Source: Curvibacter sp.
GTDB taxonomy: Bacteria > Pseudomonadota > Gammaproteobacteria > Burkholderiales > Burkholderiaceae_C
Length of the DNA stretch: 7,992 bases
Reading direction: 5' to 3'
Assembly (NCBI GenBank): GCA_003500955.1
Contig: DNQP01000199.1
Coordinates: forward strand, 999 to 8,990
In this document: one piece after another, positions 1 through 6,838 of the stretch
Layout: each line of letters begins with the position of its first letter
Position numbering within the stretch: position 1 is the stretch's first letter
The notes under the pieces: generated by a model
The model's input: only the letters and a program-made list of their open reading frames with translations
Told to the model about the DNA's origin: nothing
Database searches by the model: none
Position numbers and translations under genes: made by a program

Positions 1-645
1 CAGCCGGCGCCGACGGCAGCGAGCGCCGAGCGTCCTCGCAAGCGCAGCCGGACCGACCACGAGGCTGCGCCGGTGGCCCCCACCGCTGCGGCAGCGCCTG
101 CGGGCGCGGCGCCGATGGCCGCTGATCTGTCTGCCCCCACGGCCGCCCAGCGCCGCCAGTCTGCGGCCCAGGAAACGCTGGCGCAGGCCCAGTCCCTGTG
201 GAACACGGGGTCGCGCGAGGCTGCGCTGCAACTCGTGCAGGAAGCCGTGGCGGTGGCCGAACGCACGCAGCCTGTGGACGCGACCCTGCTGGCCCAGCTG
301 GTGCGTGAGCAGGTGCGCATGGAACTGGCGCTCGGGCGCCCGGGCCCGGTGCTGGCGGTGCTGATGCGCCTGGAGCCTGCGCTGTCGGGCCAGGCCGATC
401 TCTGGGCGGTGCGCGGTAACGCGGCCCAGCGTCTGGGGCGGCATCAGGAATCGGTGCAGGCCTATCTGGCGGCCCTGCAGCTGCGCCCCGGTGAGCAGCG
501 CTGGATGCTGGGGGCGGCCGTCTCCCTGGCCGCGCTGGGGCAGCTCGAAGCCGCGGCGCGGCAGGCCGAAGAGGCCCGAGCGCTCGGGCCCGTCAGTCCC
601 GAGGTGCTCACCTATCTGCGGCAGGCTGGCGTTCCGCTGCGCTGA
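1..645 (+). CDS. TPR-repeat protein, 5' truncated by window edge
   Basis: The frame is open from base 1, so the true start lies upstream; 214 residues are visible, ending at a TGA at 643-645. The GTG at 73 is only the first in-window start codon and is probably internal. The visible part opens with a basic patch (RPRKRSR) and an Ala/Pro-rich low-complexity linker of about 45 residues. Alpha-helical tetratricopeptide-like repeats follow. The clearest is the pair of helices starting LWAVRGNAAQRLGRHQESV, followed by a second unit starting RWMLGAAVSLAALGQLEAA. TPR units mediate protein-protein contacts, so this is probably a scaffold or assembly protein. A long disordered linker before C-terminal TPRs recalls MshN-type proteins of MSHA/type IV pilus loci, but that is a weak resemblance made without a search and without the N-terminus. 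The product should be called TPR-domain protein only. The HD-GYP gene follows 85 bp downstream on the same strand. Confidence 0.85.
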   Translation, partial: QPAPTAASAERPRKRSRTDHEAAPVAPTAAAAPAGAAPMAADLSAPTAAQRRQSAAQETLAQAQSLWNTGSREAALQLVQEAVAVAERTQPVDATLLAQLVREQVRMELALGRPGPVLAVLMRLEPALSGQADLWAVRGNAAQRLGRHQESVQAYLAALQLRPGEQRWMLGAAVSLAALGQLEAAARQAEEARALGPVSPEVLTYLRQAGVPLR

Positions 646-682
646 GATCCCTGCAAAGTCGGGGAGCGCGTTGGCGCGCCGC

Positions 683-688
683 TAGAAT
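683..688 (+). promoter_or_regulatory. Candidate -10 box for the HD-GYP gene
   Basis: TAGAAT differs from the sigma-70 consensus TATAAT at one position and lies 42 bp before the HD-GYP start, in the only gap on this side of the window. No good -35 hexamer is found 16-18 bp upstream; that region reads about CGGGGA. A GGCGCGCC palindrome sits just upstream at 673-680. The promoter is therefore plausible but unproven, and the HD-GYP gene may also be read through from the TPR gene. Confidence 0.35.
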
Positions 689-730
689 GGGCCCGGGCTG
701 CAGCGCCATGCGCGGGCTCTCACAAAGATC

Positions 731-1969
731 ATGCTCAAGCGCATCCGCGTCGAACAACTACAGTTGGGAATGCACATCAAGGAGTTCTGCGGCTCCTGGA
801 TGGAACATCCTTTCTGGCGCAGCCGTTTCGTGCTCAAGGACCCGAAGGATCTGGAGCGTATCCTCGCCAGCAGCATCCAGGAAGTCTGGATCGACAGCAG
901 CAAGGGCCTGGACGTGCCGGCCGGCGTGAGTGCCGTGTCCGAAGCCGAGTCGGAAGCCCAGGTCGAGCAGGAGCTGCAGGTGGCGGCCCAGGCCCAGCGC
1001 CAGACCGGGGCCGTGAGCGTCGCCGTCGAGCTGGAACGTGCGGCGCAGATCTGCCGCCAGTCCAAGCAGGCGGTGGTCACCATGTTCCAGGAAGCGCGTA
1101 TGGGCAAGGCGGTGGATGCCGCCGGCGCCCAGCGCCTGGTCGACGAGATCTCGGATTCGGTCGCGCGCAACGCCAGTGCCCTGATCAGTCTGGCGCGCTT
1201 GAAGACCGCCGACGATTACACCTATATGCATTCCGTGGCGGTGTGCGCCATGATGATTGCCCTGGCACGCCAGCTGGGCCTGGACGAGGCACAGACGCGT
1301 TCTGCCGGGCTGGCTGGCCTGCTGCACGACCTGGGCAAGGCGCGCATGCCCATGGAGGTGCTCAACAAACCGGGCAAGCTCACGGAGGCTGAGTTCGGCA
1401 TCATGAAGAGCCACCCGGTGGAGGGACACCAGATGCTGCTGGCCGTCGGCAATGTGGACCCGATCGCGCTGGACGTGTGCCTGCACCACCACGAGAAGAT
1501 CGACGGTTCGGGTTATCCCAAGGGACTCAAGGATGCCGAGATCAGCCTCTTCGCCAAGATGGGGGCGGTCTGCGATGTCTACGATGCCATCACCTCCAAC
1601 CGGCCGTACAAGACCGGCTGGGATCCGGCCGAGTCCCTGCGCAAGATGGCCGAGTGGGCCAAGGGCCATTTCGATCACCAGGTGTTCCAGGCCTTCGTGA
1701 AAAGCCTGGGCATCTACCCCATCGGTTCGCTGGTGCGCCTGGGTTCGGGGCGCCTGGCGGTGGTGGTGGAGCAGTCGAGCCGTTCGCTGACCATGCCCCT
1801 GGTCAAGGCCTTCTACTCGACCAAGTCTCAACTGCGCATCCCGCCCGAGATCATTGATCTCTCGGCGCCGGGCTGTAATGACAAGATCGCTGGCCGGGAA
1901 GATCCGGCCCTATGGAAATTTCCGGACCTCAACGAACTCTGGTCGGGTCTGCCCAACCAGTCCTGGTAA
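731..1969 (+). CDS. DUF3391 + HD-GYP protein, predicted c-di-GMP phosphodiesterase
   Basis: This 412-residue protein is predicted to hydrolyse the second messenger cyclic di-GMP, lowering its level and favouring motility over biofilm. Residues about 4-62 form the DUF3391 N-terminal domain (IRVEQLQLGMHIKEF) that often precedes HD-GYP domains. Residues about 70-110 are Glu/Gln/Ala-rich and probably helical linker. The HD-GYP domain spans about 150-330. All hallmark residues are visible: H167 (YMHS), H199-D200 in LLHDLGK with K203, H228 (KSHP), HHHE at 252-255 followed by DGSGYP with G261-Y262-P263, and D282 in CDVYDA. The metal site therefore appears intact and the enzyme is expected to be active. 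A C-terminal extension of about 80 residues follows. No transmembrane segment or signal peptide is seen, so it is probably cytoplasmic. The ATG start places DUF3391 at the very N-terminus as usual, although its Shine-Dalgarno is weak. The target process cannot be told from the sequence. Confidence 0.95.
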   Translation: MLKRIRVEQLQLGMHIKEFCGSWMEHPFWRSRFVLKDPKDLERILASSIQEVWIDSSKGLDVPAGVSAVSEAESEAQVEQELQVAAQAQRQTGAVSVAVELERAAQICRQSKQAVVTMFQEARMGKAVDAAGAQRLVDEISDSVARNASALISLARLKTADDYTYMHSVAVCAMMIALARQLGLDEAQTRSAGLAGLLHDLGKARMPMEVLNKPGKLTEAEFGIMKSHPVEGHQMLLAVGNVDPIALDVCLHHHEKIDGSGYPKGLKDAEISLFAKMGAVCDVYDAITSNRPYKTGWDPAESLRKMAEWAKGHFDHQVFQAFVKSLGIYPIGSLVRLGSGRLAVVVEQSSRSLTMPLVKAFYSTKSQLRIPPEIIDLSAPGCNDKIAGREDPALWKFPDLNELWSGLPNQSW

Positions 1970-1990
1970 GAGCCTGGGTCGGATTTCGTC

Positions 1991-2695
1991 CTAGCGGCGT
2001 TGGTACTGCGTGGCGCCGAACATCATCTCGCGCGCCTTGTCGTCCACCAGCGGCTTGCGCTGGTCGGCCAGCACCTGCACGCCGCGCTGCACGGCCGGCC
2101 GGGCAGCGATCTCGTCAAACCAGGCCTTGAGCCGCGGGTAGTCGGCCCAGTTGATGCCCTGGTTTTGCCAGCTGCGCAGCCAGGGGAAGATGGCGATGTC
2201 GGCGATGGTGTAGTCATCCCCCGCGATGTAGCGGTGCGTGCTGAGCTGCTTGTCCATCACTCCGTAGAGGCGCTTGGCCTCGTTGGTGTAACGGTTGATC
2301 GCATAGTCGATCTTCTCAGGTGCATAGATGCGGAAGTGGTGCGTCTGACCCAGCATGGGGCCGACGCCGCCCATCTGGAACATCAGCCACTGCAGCACCT
2401 CGTATTTCGCGCGGTCGGTCTTGGGCAGAAACTGGCCCGTCTTGGCCGCAAGGTAGAGCAGGATGGCGCCCGACTCGAACAGCGAGATCGGCTGGCCATC
2501 CGGACCCTCGGAGTCCAACATGGCCGGGATCTTGTTGTTGGGGCTGATCTTGAGGAACTCGGGCTGGAACTGGTCGCCGGCACCGATGTTGATGGGGTGC
2601 ACGCGCCAGTCACGCCCGAGCTGCAGGCCGCACTCCTCCAGCATGATGTGGACCTTGTGGCCGTTGGGCGTGGCCCAGGAATAGACGTCGATCAT
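1991..2695 (-). CDS. YfcG-like (Nu-class) glutathione S-transferase / disulfide-bond reductase
   Basis: The 234-residue protein closely resembles E. coli YfcG, a glutathione transferase-fold enzyme whose main known activity is GSH-dependent disulfide reduction. The N-terminal thioredoxin-like domain (about 1-85) opens MIDVYSWATPNGHK, with T9 and N11 at the positions that contact glutathione in YfcG. SPNNKIPAM (51-59) carries the conserved cis-Pro, and FESGAILLYLA (73-83) the Glu-Ser pair that binds the gamma-glutamyl group. The C-terminal all-helical domain (about 95-210) carries GPMLGQTHHF and the TIADIA capping motif (163-168). The frame extends four codons upstream to an ATG at 2707. The ATG at 2695 is preferred because a GGAG lies 6 nt before it and because it matches the YfcG N-terminus; the 2707 codon abuts a terminator T-tract. 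The gene is convergent with the HD-GYP gene (21-bp gap, no obvious terminator). A cytoplasmic role in thiol homeostasis or detoxification is likely; the physiological substrate is unknown. Confidence 0.93.
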   Translation of the reverse strand: MIDVYSWATPNGHKVHIMLEECGLQLGRDWRVHPINIGAGDQFQPEFLKISPNNKIPAMLDSEGPDGQPISLFESGAILLYLAAKTGQFLPKTDRAKYEVLQWLMFQMGGVGPMLGQTHHFRIYAPEKIDYAINRYTNEAKRLYGVMDKQLSTHRYIAGDDYTIADIAIFPWLRSWQNQGINWADYPRLKAWFDEIAARPAVQRGVQVLADQRKPLVDDKAREMMFGATQYQRR

Positions 2696-2701
2696 CCGTG
2701 G

Positions 2702-2705
2702 CTCC
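2702..2705 (-). promoter_or_regulatory. Shine-Dalgarno deciding the GST start
   Basis: On the minus strand GGAG lies 6 nt upstream of the ATG at 2695. The alternative in-frame ATG at 2707 overlaps the region just upstream of this site and is preceded only by a terminator T-run, so this ribosome binding site supports the shorter product. Confidence 0.65.
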
Positions 2706-2708
2706 ATG

Positions 2709-2736
2709 AAAAAAGGACCGGCATGTACCGGTCCTT
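2709..2736 (-). terminator. Intrinsic terminator after the acyl-CoA dehydrogenase gene
   Basis: On the minus strand AAGGACCGG and CCGGTCCTT form a perfect 9-bp stem (2728-2736 with 2713-2721) around a 6-nt loop, followed by a T-run (2709-2714, the first two Ts pairing in the stem). It starts 17 bp after the acyl-CoA dehydrogenase stop codon and ends 13 bp before the GST start. In the plus direction the tail is only TTCTCATT, so it would terminate poorly that way. Confidence 0.85.
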
Positions 2737-2753
2737 CTCATTGTGCTGAATTT

Positions 2754-4028
<1,275 letters not shown>

Positions 4029-4034
4029 GCTTAG

Positions 4035-4039
4035 CTCCT
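4035..4039 (-). promoter_or_regulatory. Strong Shine-Dalgarno of the acyl-CoA dehydrogenase gene
   Basis: AGGAG on the minus strand lies 6 nt before the ATG at 4028, in the 33-bp gap after the kinase gene. It is the strongest ribosome binding site seen in the kinase-dehydrogenase pair, consistent with independent, efficient translation of the flavoprotein. Confidence 0.7.
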
Positions 4040-4061
4040 GGGGGTGATGCGTTGTGAGGGG

Positions 4062-5168
4062 TCAGGCCTGCTGGGCGAACTGCCAGGCCATGGCGGCCAT
4101 GGGGCGTGCGCCAGCGGCGGATTTCTGCGCCTGGGCGCTGGAGGCGGTGCCGTTTTCGACCCGCTTGGCGATGCCCTGCAGGATGGCGGCGATACGGAAC
4201 ATGTTGTAGGCCATGTAGAAGTTCCAGTCGGCCTTCAGCGCCTGTGGCGTGGCCAGGCCCGTGCGCTCGCAGTAGAGGCGGATGTACTCGTCTTCGGACG
4301 GGATGCCGAGCGCCGCGAGGTCCAGCCCGCCGATGCCGCGGAAGGCACCGGGCGGGATGTGCCAGGCCATGCAGTGGTAGGCGAAGTCGGCCAGCGGATG
4401 GCCCAGGGTGGACAGCTCCCAGTCCAGCACGGCGATCACGCGCGGCTCGCTGGCGTGGAACATCAGGTTGTCGAGCCGGTAGTCCCCATGCACGATGCTG
4501 ACCAGGCTGTCGTCTCTGGCGCTGGCGGGCAGGTGGGCCGGCAGCCAGTCCAGCAGCTTTTCCATCTCGGGGATGGGCTGCGAGAGCTCACCTGCGCCGT
4601 CGGCCGAGGCACGGTACTGCTTGCCCCAGCGCGCGATCTGCCGCTCGACGTAGTTGCCCGGTTTGCCATAGTCGGCCAGGCCGCGTTCGGCAAACTTCAC
4701 CGTGTGCAGCGCGGCGATGACGCGGTTCATCTCGAGGTAGATGGCGCGGCGACCGGACGGATCGAAGTCGGGCAGGGACTGCTCCCAGAGCACGCGGCCG
4801 GGCATGAACTCCATGATGTAGAAGGCGCGGCCGATCACGCTCTCGTCCTCGCAGAGCACATGCATGCGGGGCACGGGCACGTCGGTGCCGTTCAGGCCGC
4901 GCATGACGGCGTATTCGCGTTCGATGGCGTGAGCCGAGGGCAGCAGCTTGGCCACGGGGCCGGGCTTGGCGCGCATCACATAGCTGCGCTCTGGCGTGTT
5001 GAGCTTGTAGGTCGGGTTGGACTGGCCGCCCTTGAAGGCTTCCACGCTCAGCGGGCCCGCAAAACCTTCGAGGTTCTTTTGCAGCCAGGCTTGCAGGGCC
5101 GCCACGTCAAAGGCATGGGCGGCGGACACGGGGCGTGTGCCCGTGTATTGCTGTTCGGTCTCACTCAT
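4062..5168 (-). CDS. APH-fold phosphotransferase, LvaA/ACAD11-kinase-like (predicted hydroxyacyl-CoA kinase)
   Basis: This 368-residue protein has the aminoglycoside/choline phosphotransferase fold. Visible elements in order: nucleotide-binding loop with FKGGQSNPTY (45-54), K68 in VMRAKP as the ATP lysine, helix-C glutamates near 83-85 (EREY), catalytic loop HGDYRLDN (227-234) with D229 as general base, and metal-binding DWE (249-251) in VLDWELSTLGHPLADFAY. All kinase residues are present, so it should be active. Annotation pipelines often call such proteins antibiotic phosphotransferases, but GHPLADFAY and the adjoining acyl-CoA dehydrogenase place it with the N-terminal kinase domain of ACAD10/ACAD11 and with LvaA, which phosphorylates 4-hydroxyvaleryl-CoA in levulinate catabolism. 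The role here is inferred from that family and from the neighbour 33 bp downstream. LvaA works with a small partner, LvaB; none is found beside this gene. The start lies 12 bp after the Crp-type regulator's stop with only a weak Shine-Dalgarno, suggesting co-transcription and possibly coupled translation. The substrate chain length is unknown. Confidence 0.9.
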   Translation of the reverse strand: MSETEQQYTGTRPVSAAHAFDVAALQAWLQKNLEGFAGPLSVEAFKGGQSNPTYKLNTPERSYVMRAKPGPVAKLLPSAHAIEREYAVMRGLNGTDVPVPRMHVLCEDESVIGRAFYIMEFMPGRVLWEQSLPDFDPSGRRAIYLEMNRVIAALHTVKFAERGLADYGKPGNYVERQIARWGKQYRASADGAGELSQPIPEMEKLLDWLPAHLPASARDDSLVSIVHGDYRLDNLMFHASEPRVIAVLDWELSTLGHPLADFAYHCMAWHIPPGAFRGIGGLDLAALGIPSEDEYIRLYCERTGLATPQALKADWNFYMAYNMFRIAAILQGIAKRVENGTASSAQAQKSAAGARPMAAMAWQFAQQA

Positions 5169-5180
5169 GGTCAGTCGTGC

Positions 5181-5942
5181 TCAATGATCGGATTCGACGA
5201 TGCGCATCAAGGCCTCGCGGTTGCGCACCACCAGGCCGCCCGGCTCGATGCGGATCACCTCCTCGCGCTCCATGGCCTTGAGCTCCTGGTTCACCCGCTG
5301 GCGCGAGGCGCCCAGCAACTGGGCCAGTTCTTCCTGCGCCAGCTGCAGGCCGATGCGTGTCTCGCGGCTGTCGCTCAGCGAAGACACCCCGTAGCTGCGC
5401 AGCAGGTGCAGCAGCTGCTTGGCCAGGCGTGCGCGCAGGGGCAGGGTGTTGAGGTCTTCCACCAGACCGTAGAGCTGGCGGATGCGGCGCGCATGGAGGC
5501 GCAGCAGGGCTTCGTAGAGCTCGACGTGCGTGGCGAGAATCTTCTTGAAATCGGCCTTGGCCACGCACAGGGTGGTGGTGTCGCCATGCGCATAGGCATC
5601 GTGGGTGCGCCGGTCGCCGTCGAAGATGGCCACATCGCCGATCCAGACACCCGGCTCGACATAGGTCAGCGTGACCTGCTTGCCCGAGATCGAGGTTGAG
5701 CTCACGCGGATCGCGCCCTTGGCGCAGGCGATCCATTCCTCCGGCGGCTCGCCGCGGGCGGCGAGCAGCTCGCCGTCCTTGTAGCGCTTGACGTAGGCGC
5801 ATCGCAGGATGTCGTGTCGCAGTGATGGGGACAGGGTGGAAAACCAGCGACCGGCATTGATCGCTGTGCGTTCCTCTATGGTAAGAATGGGATCGTCCAT
5901 GGGCTGTCTGCTGGGTGACTGTGAGGGCCTGTTCGCACTCAT
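5181..5942 (-). CDS. Crp/Fnr-family transcriptional regulator
   Basis: The 253-residue protein has an N-terminal cyclic-nucleotide-binding-type beta-barrel (about 33-135), a long dimerisation helix (about 138-165) and a C-terminal Crp-type winged helix-turn-helix. The HTH core is QEELAQLLGASRQRVNQEL (203-221), with SRQRVNQEL as recognition helix. In the phosphate-binding cassette the sequence is IGDVAIF (101-107) followed by DGDRRTHD. The Glu and the Arg-Ser pair that bind cAMP in E. coli CRP appear as Asp and a shifted Arg-Thr, so cAMP may not be the ligand. There is no N-terminal cysteine cluster, so it is not an FNR-type oxygen sensor. The gene lies 12 bp upstream of the kinase gene on the same strand and is a candidate local regulator of it. 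The start is uncertain: ATG 5942 has an AGGA directly abutting it, too close to be ideal. ATG 5900 (MDDPILTIEERT) would remove a polar 14-residue tail but has no Shine-Dalgarno. The promoter is not recognised. Confidence 0.92.
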   Translation of the reverse strand: MSANRPSQSPSRQPMDDPILTIEERTAINAGRWFSTLSPSLRHDILRCAYVKRYKDGELLAARGEPPEEWIACAKGAIRVSSTSISGKQVTLTYVEPGVWIGDVAIFDGDRRTHDAYAHGDTTTLCVAKADFKKILATHVELYEALLRLHARRIRQLYGLVEDLNTLPLRARLAKQLLHLLRSYGVSSLSDSRETRIGLQLAQEELAQLLGASRQRVNQELKAMEREEVIRIEPGGLVVRNREALMRIVESDH

Positions 5943-6035
5943 TCCTCAAGTGCGTCTTAACCCATTGTCGCGCGCAGGACGGCGCCGACGCCTCAGGGTT
6001 GTCACCTGTGCGTCTGCGCGGCCGCCTGACCTGAC
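5943..6035. other. 93-bp gap upstream of the Crp-type regulator; possible control region
   Basis: This is the longest non-coding gap in the window, between the hydratase stop and the regulator start. It holds an 8-bp direct repeat (AGACGCAC on the minus strand, at 5950-5957 and 6008-6015). A loose inverted pair, GACGC at 5987-5991 and GCGTC at 6010-6014, is also present. No convincing sigma-70 promoter, Crp palindrome or terminator is seen. It is the natural place for a regulator-operon promoter, but that is an inference from position. Confidence 0.35.
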
Positions 6036-6815
6036 TTACTCGTAGTCGGGGGTCTGTTTGGCCAGGAAGGCCGCGATGCCGATGCCGGCGTTGGGGTGGT
6101 GCAGGTTGCGCACGAAGTGCATGCGCTCCTGGGCCAGCTGCTGGGTCAGCGTGGCCTGTTGGGCTTCGTTGACGAGCTCCTTGATGCTGGCCAGCACATT
6201 GGGGGCACGCTGGTTCAGGCGCTCGGCCAGGGCCAGCGCCTCGTCCAGGGCTCGGCCCGGATCGCTGACGCGGTTCACCAGGCCCAGGGCGTGCAGGCGT
6301 GGTGCGTGGATGCGCTCGCCGGCCATGAGCAGCTCGTTGACCAGGGGACGGGGCAGGGCGCGCGCCAGGCTCCAGCTCGCGCCGCCGTCGGGCGAGAGGC
6401 CCACATTGCTGTAGGCCATGACGAAGACCGCGTCGCTGGCCGCGACGATGAAATCGCAGGCCAGGGCCAGTGAGAAACCCGCGCCTGCGGCTGCGCCCTC
6501 GACGGCGGCGATCACGGGCTTGGGAAATGTGCGGATGGCCTCGATCCAGTTGTGCAGGTGCTCGATGCTCTGGGCCTGCACCTCCGGGGGCTGCTCGCGG
6601 TTGGCCTGCAGGCGCTTGAGGTCGCCGCCGGCGCAGAACATGGCGCCTTCACCGGTGAGCACGACGCTGCGGACTTCGGGGTTGCTTTCGGCCACGCTCA
6701 GGGCCTCGACGCCCGCGGCATACATGCCGGGGCCCAGGGCGTTGCGGTGGCCCGGGTTGGAAAGGGTCAGCACCATGGTGCGGCCCTGGCTGGTGCTCAG
6801 CAGTTGTGCGCTCAT
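6036..6815 (-). CDS. Enoyl-CoA hydratase/isomerase-family (crotonase-fold) protein
   Basis: This 259-residue protein has the crotonase fold and acts on acyl-CoA thioesters in the cytoplasm. The oxyanion-hole segments are visible: FCAGGDL (60-66) and EGAAAGAGFSLALACD (106-121). By eye alignment both glutamates used by classic enoyl-CoA hydratase are missing: one position is S115 in GAGFSLALACD and the other is about Y135 in FVMAYSNVGL. Instead D143 sits in GLSPDGG, the place of the catalytic Asp of PaaG-type isomerases. It also resembles proteins databases label 'oxepin-CoA hydrolase, alternative type'. An isomerase or phenylacetate-type ring-cleavage role is therefore as likely as simple hydration. 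The start lies 23 bp after the stop of the 3-hydroxyacyl-CoA dehydrogenase gene, with no clear Shine-Dalgarno, so the two are probably co-transcribed. The exact substrate cannot be assigned from the sequence. Confidence 0.9.
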   Translation of the reverse strand: MSAQLLSTSQGRTMVLTLSNPGHRNALGPGMYAAGVEALSVAESNPEVRSVVLTGEGAMFCAGGDLKRLQANREQPPEVQAQSIEHLHNWIEAIRTFPKPVIAAVEGAAAGAGFSLALACDFIVAASDAVFVMAYSNVGLSPDGGASWSLARALPRPLVNELLMAGERIHAPRLHALGLVNRVSDPGRALDEALALAERLNQRAPNVLASIKELVNEAQQATLTQQLAQERMHFVRNLHHPNAGIGIAAFLAKQTPDYE

Positions 6816-6838
6816 AGACGCGAGTGTCGCATGAAGTC

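Noticed and set aside
758..1831. 357-codon open frame on the minus strand
   Set aside because: It lies opposite the HD-GYP gene, which has a full set of catalytic residues; the antisense product is compositionally biased and unrecognisable.
1970..1990. Bidirectional terminator between the convergent HD-GYP and GST genes
   Set aside because: The 21-bp gap has neither an inverted repeat nor a T-run.
2000..2749. 249-codon open frame on the plus strand
   Set aside because: It is antisense to the YfcG-like GST gene, and its end crosses the terminator hairpin.
4062..5168. Aminoglycoside resistance gene
   Set aside because: The APH fold is shared, but the family motifs and the adjoining acyl-CoA dehydrogenase point to metabolic ACAD11/LvaA-type kinases; nothing suggests an antibiotic substrate.
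4044..5699. 551-codon open frame on the plus strand
   Set aside because: It is antisense to the kinase and Crp-type regulator, whose motifs are unmistakable; its translation is rich in Gly, His, Ala and Val with no domain. Long antisense frames are expected in GC-rich DNA.
5985..6016. CRP-type operator palindrome
   Set aside because: GTCACCTGTG looks suggestive, but no TGTGA-N6-TCACA symmetry is present and the GACGC/GCGTC arms are 18 bp apart.
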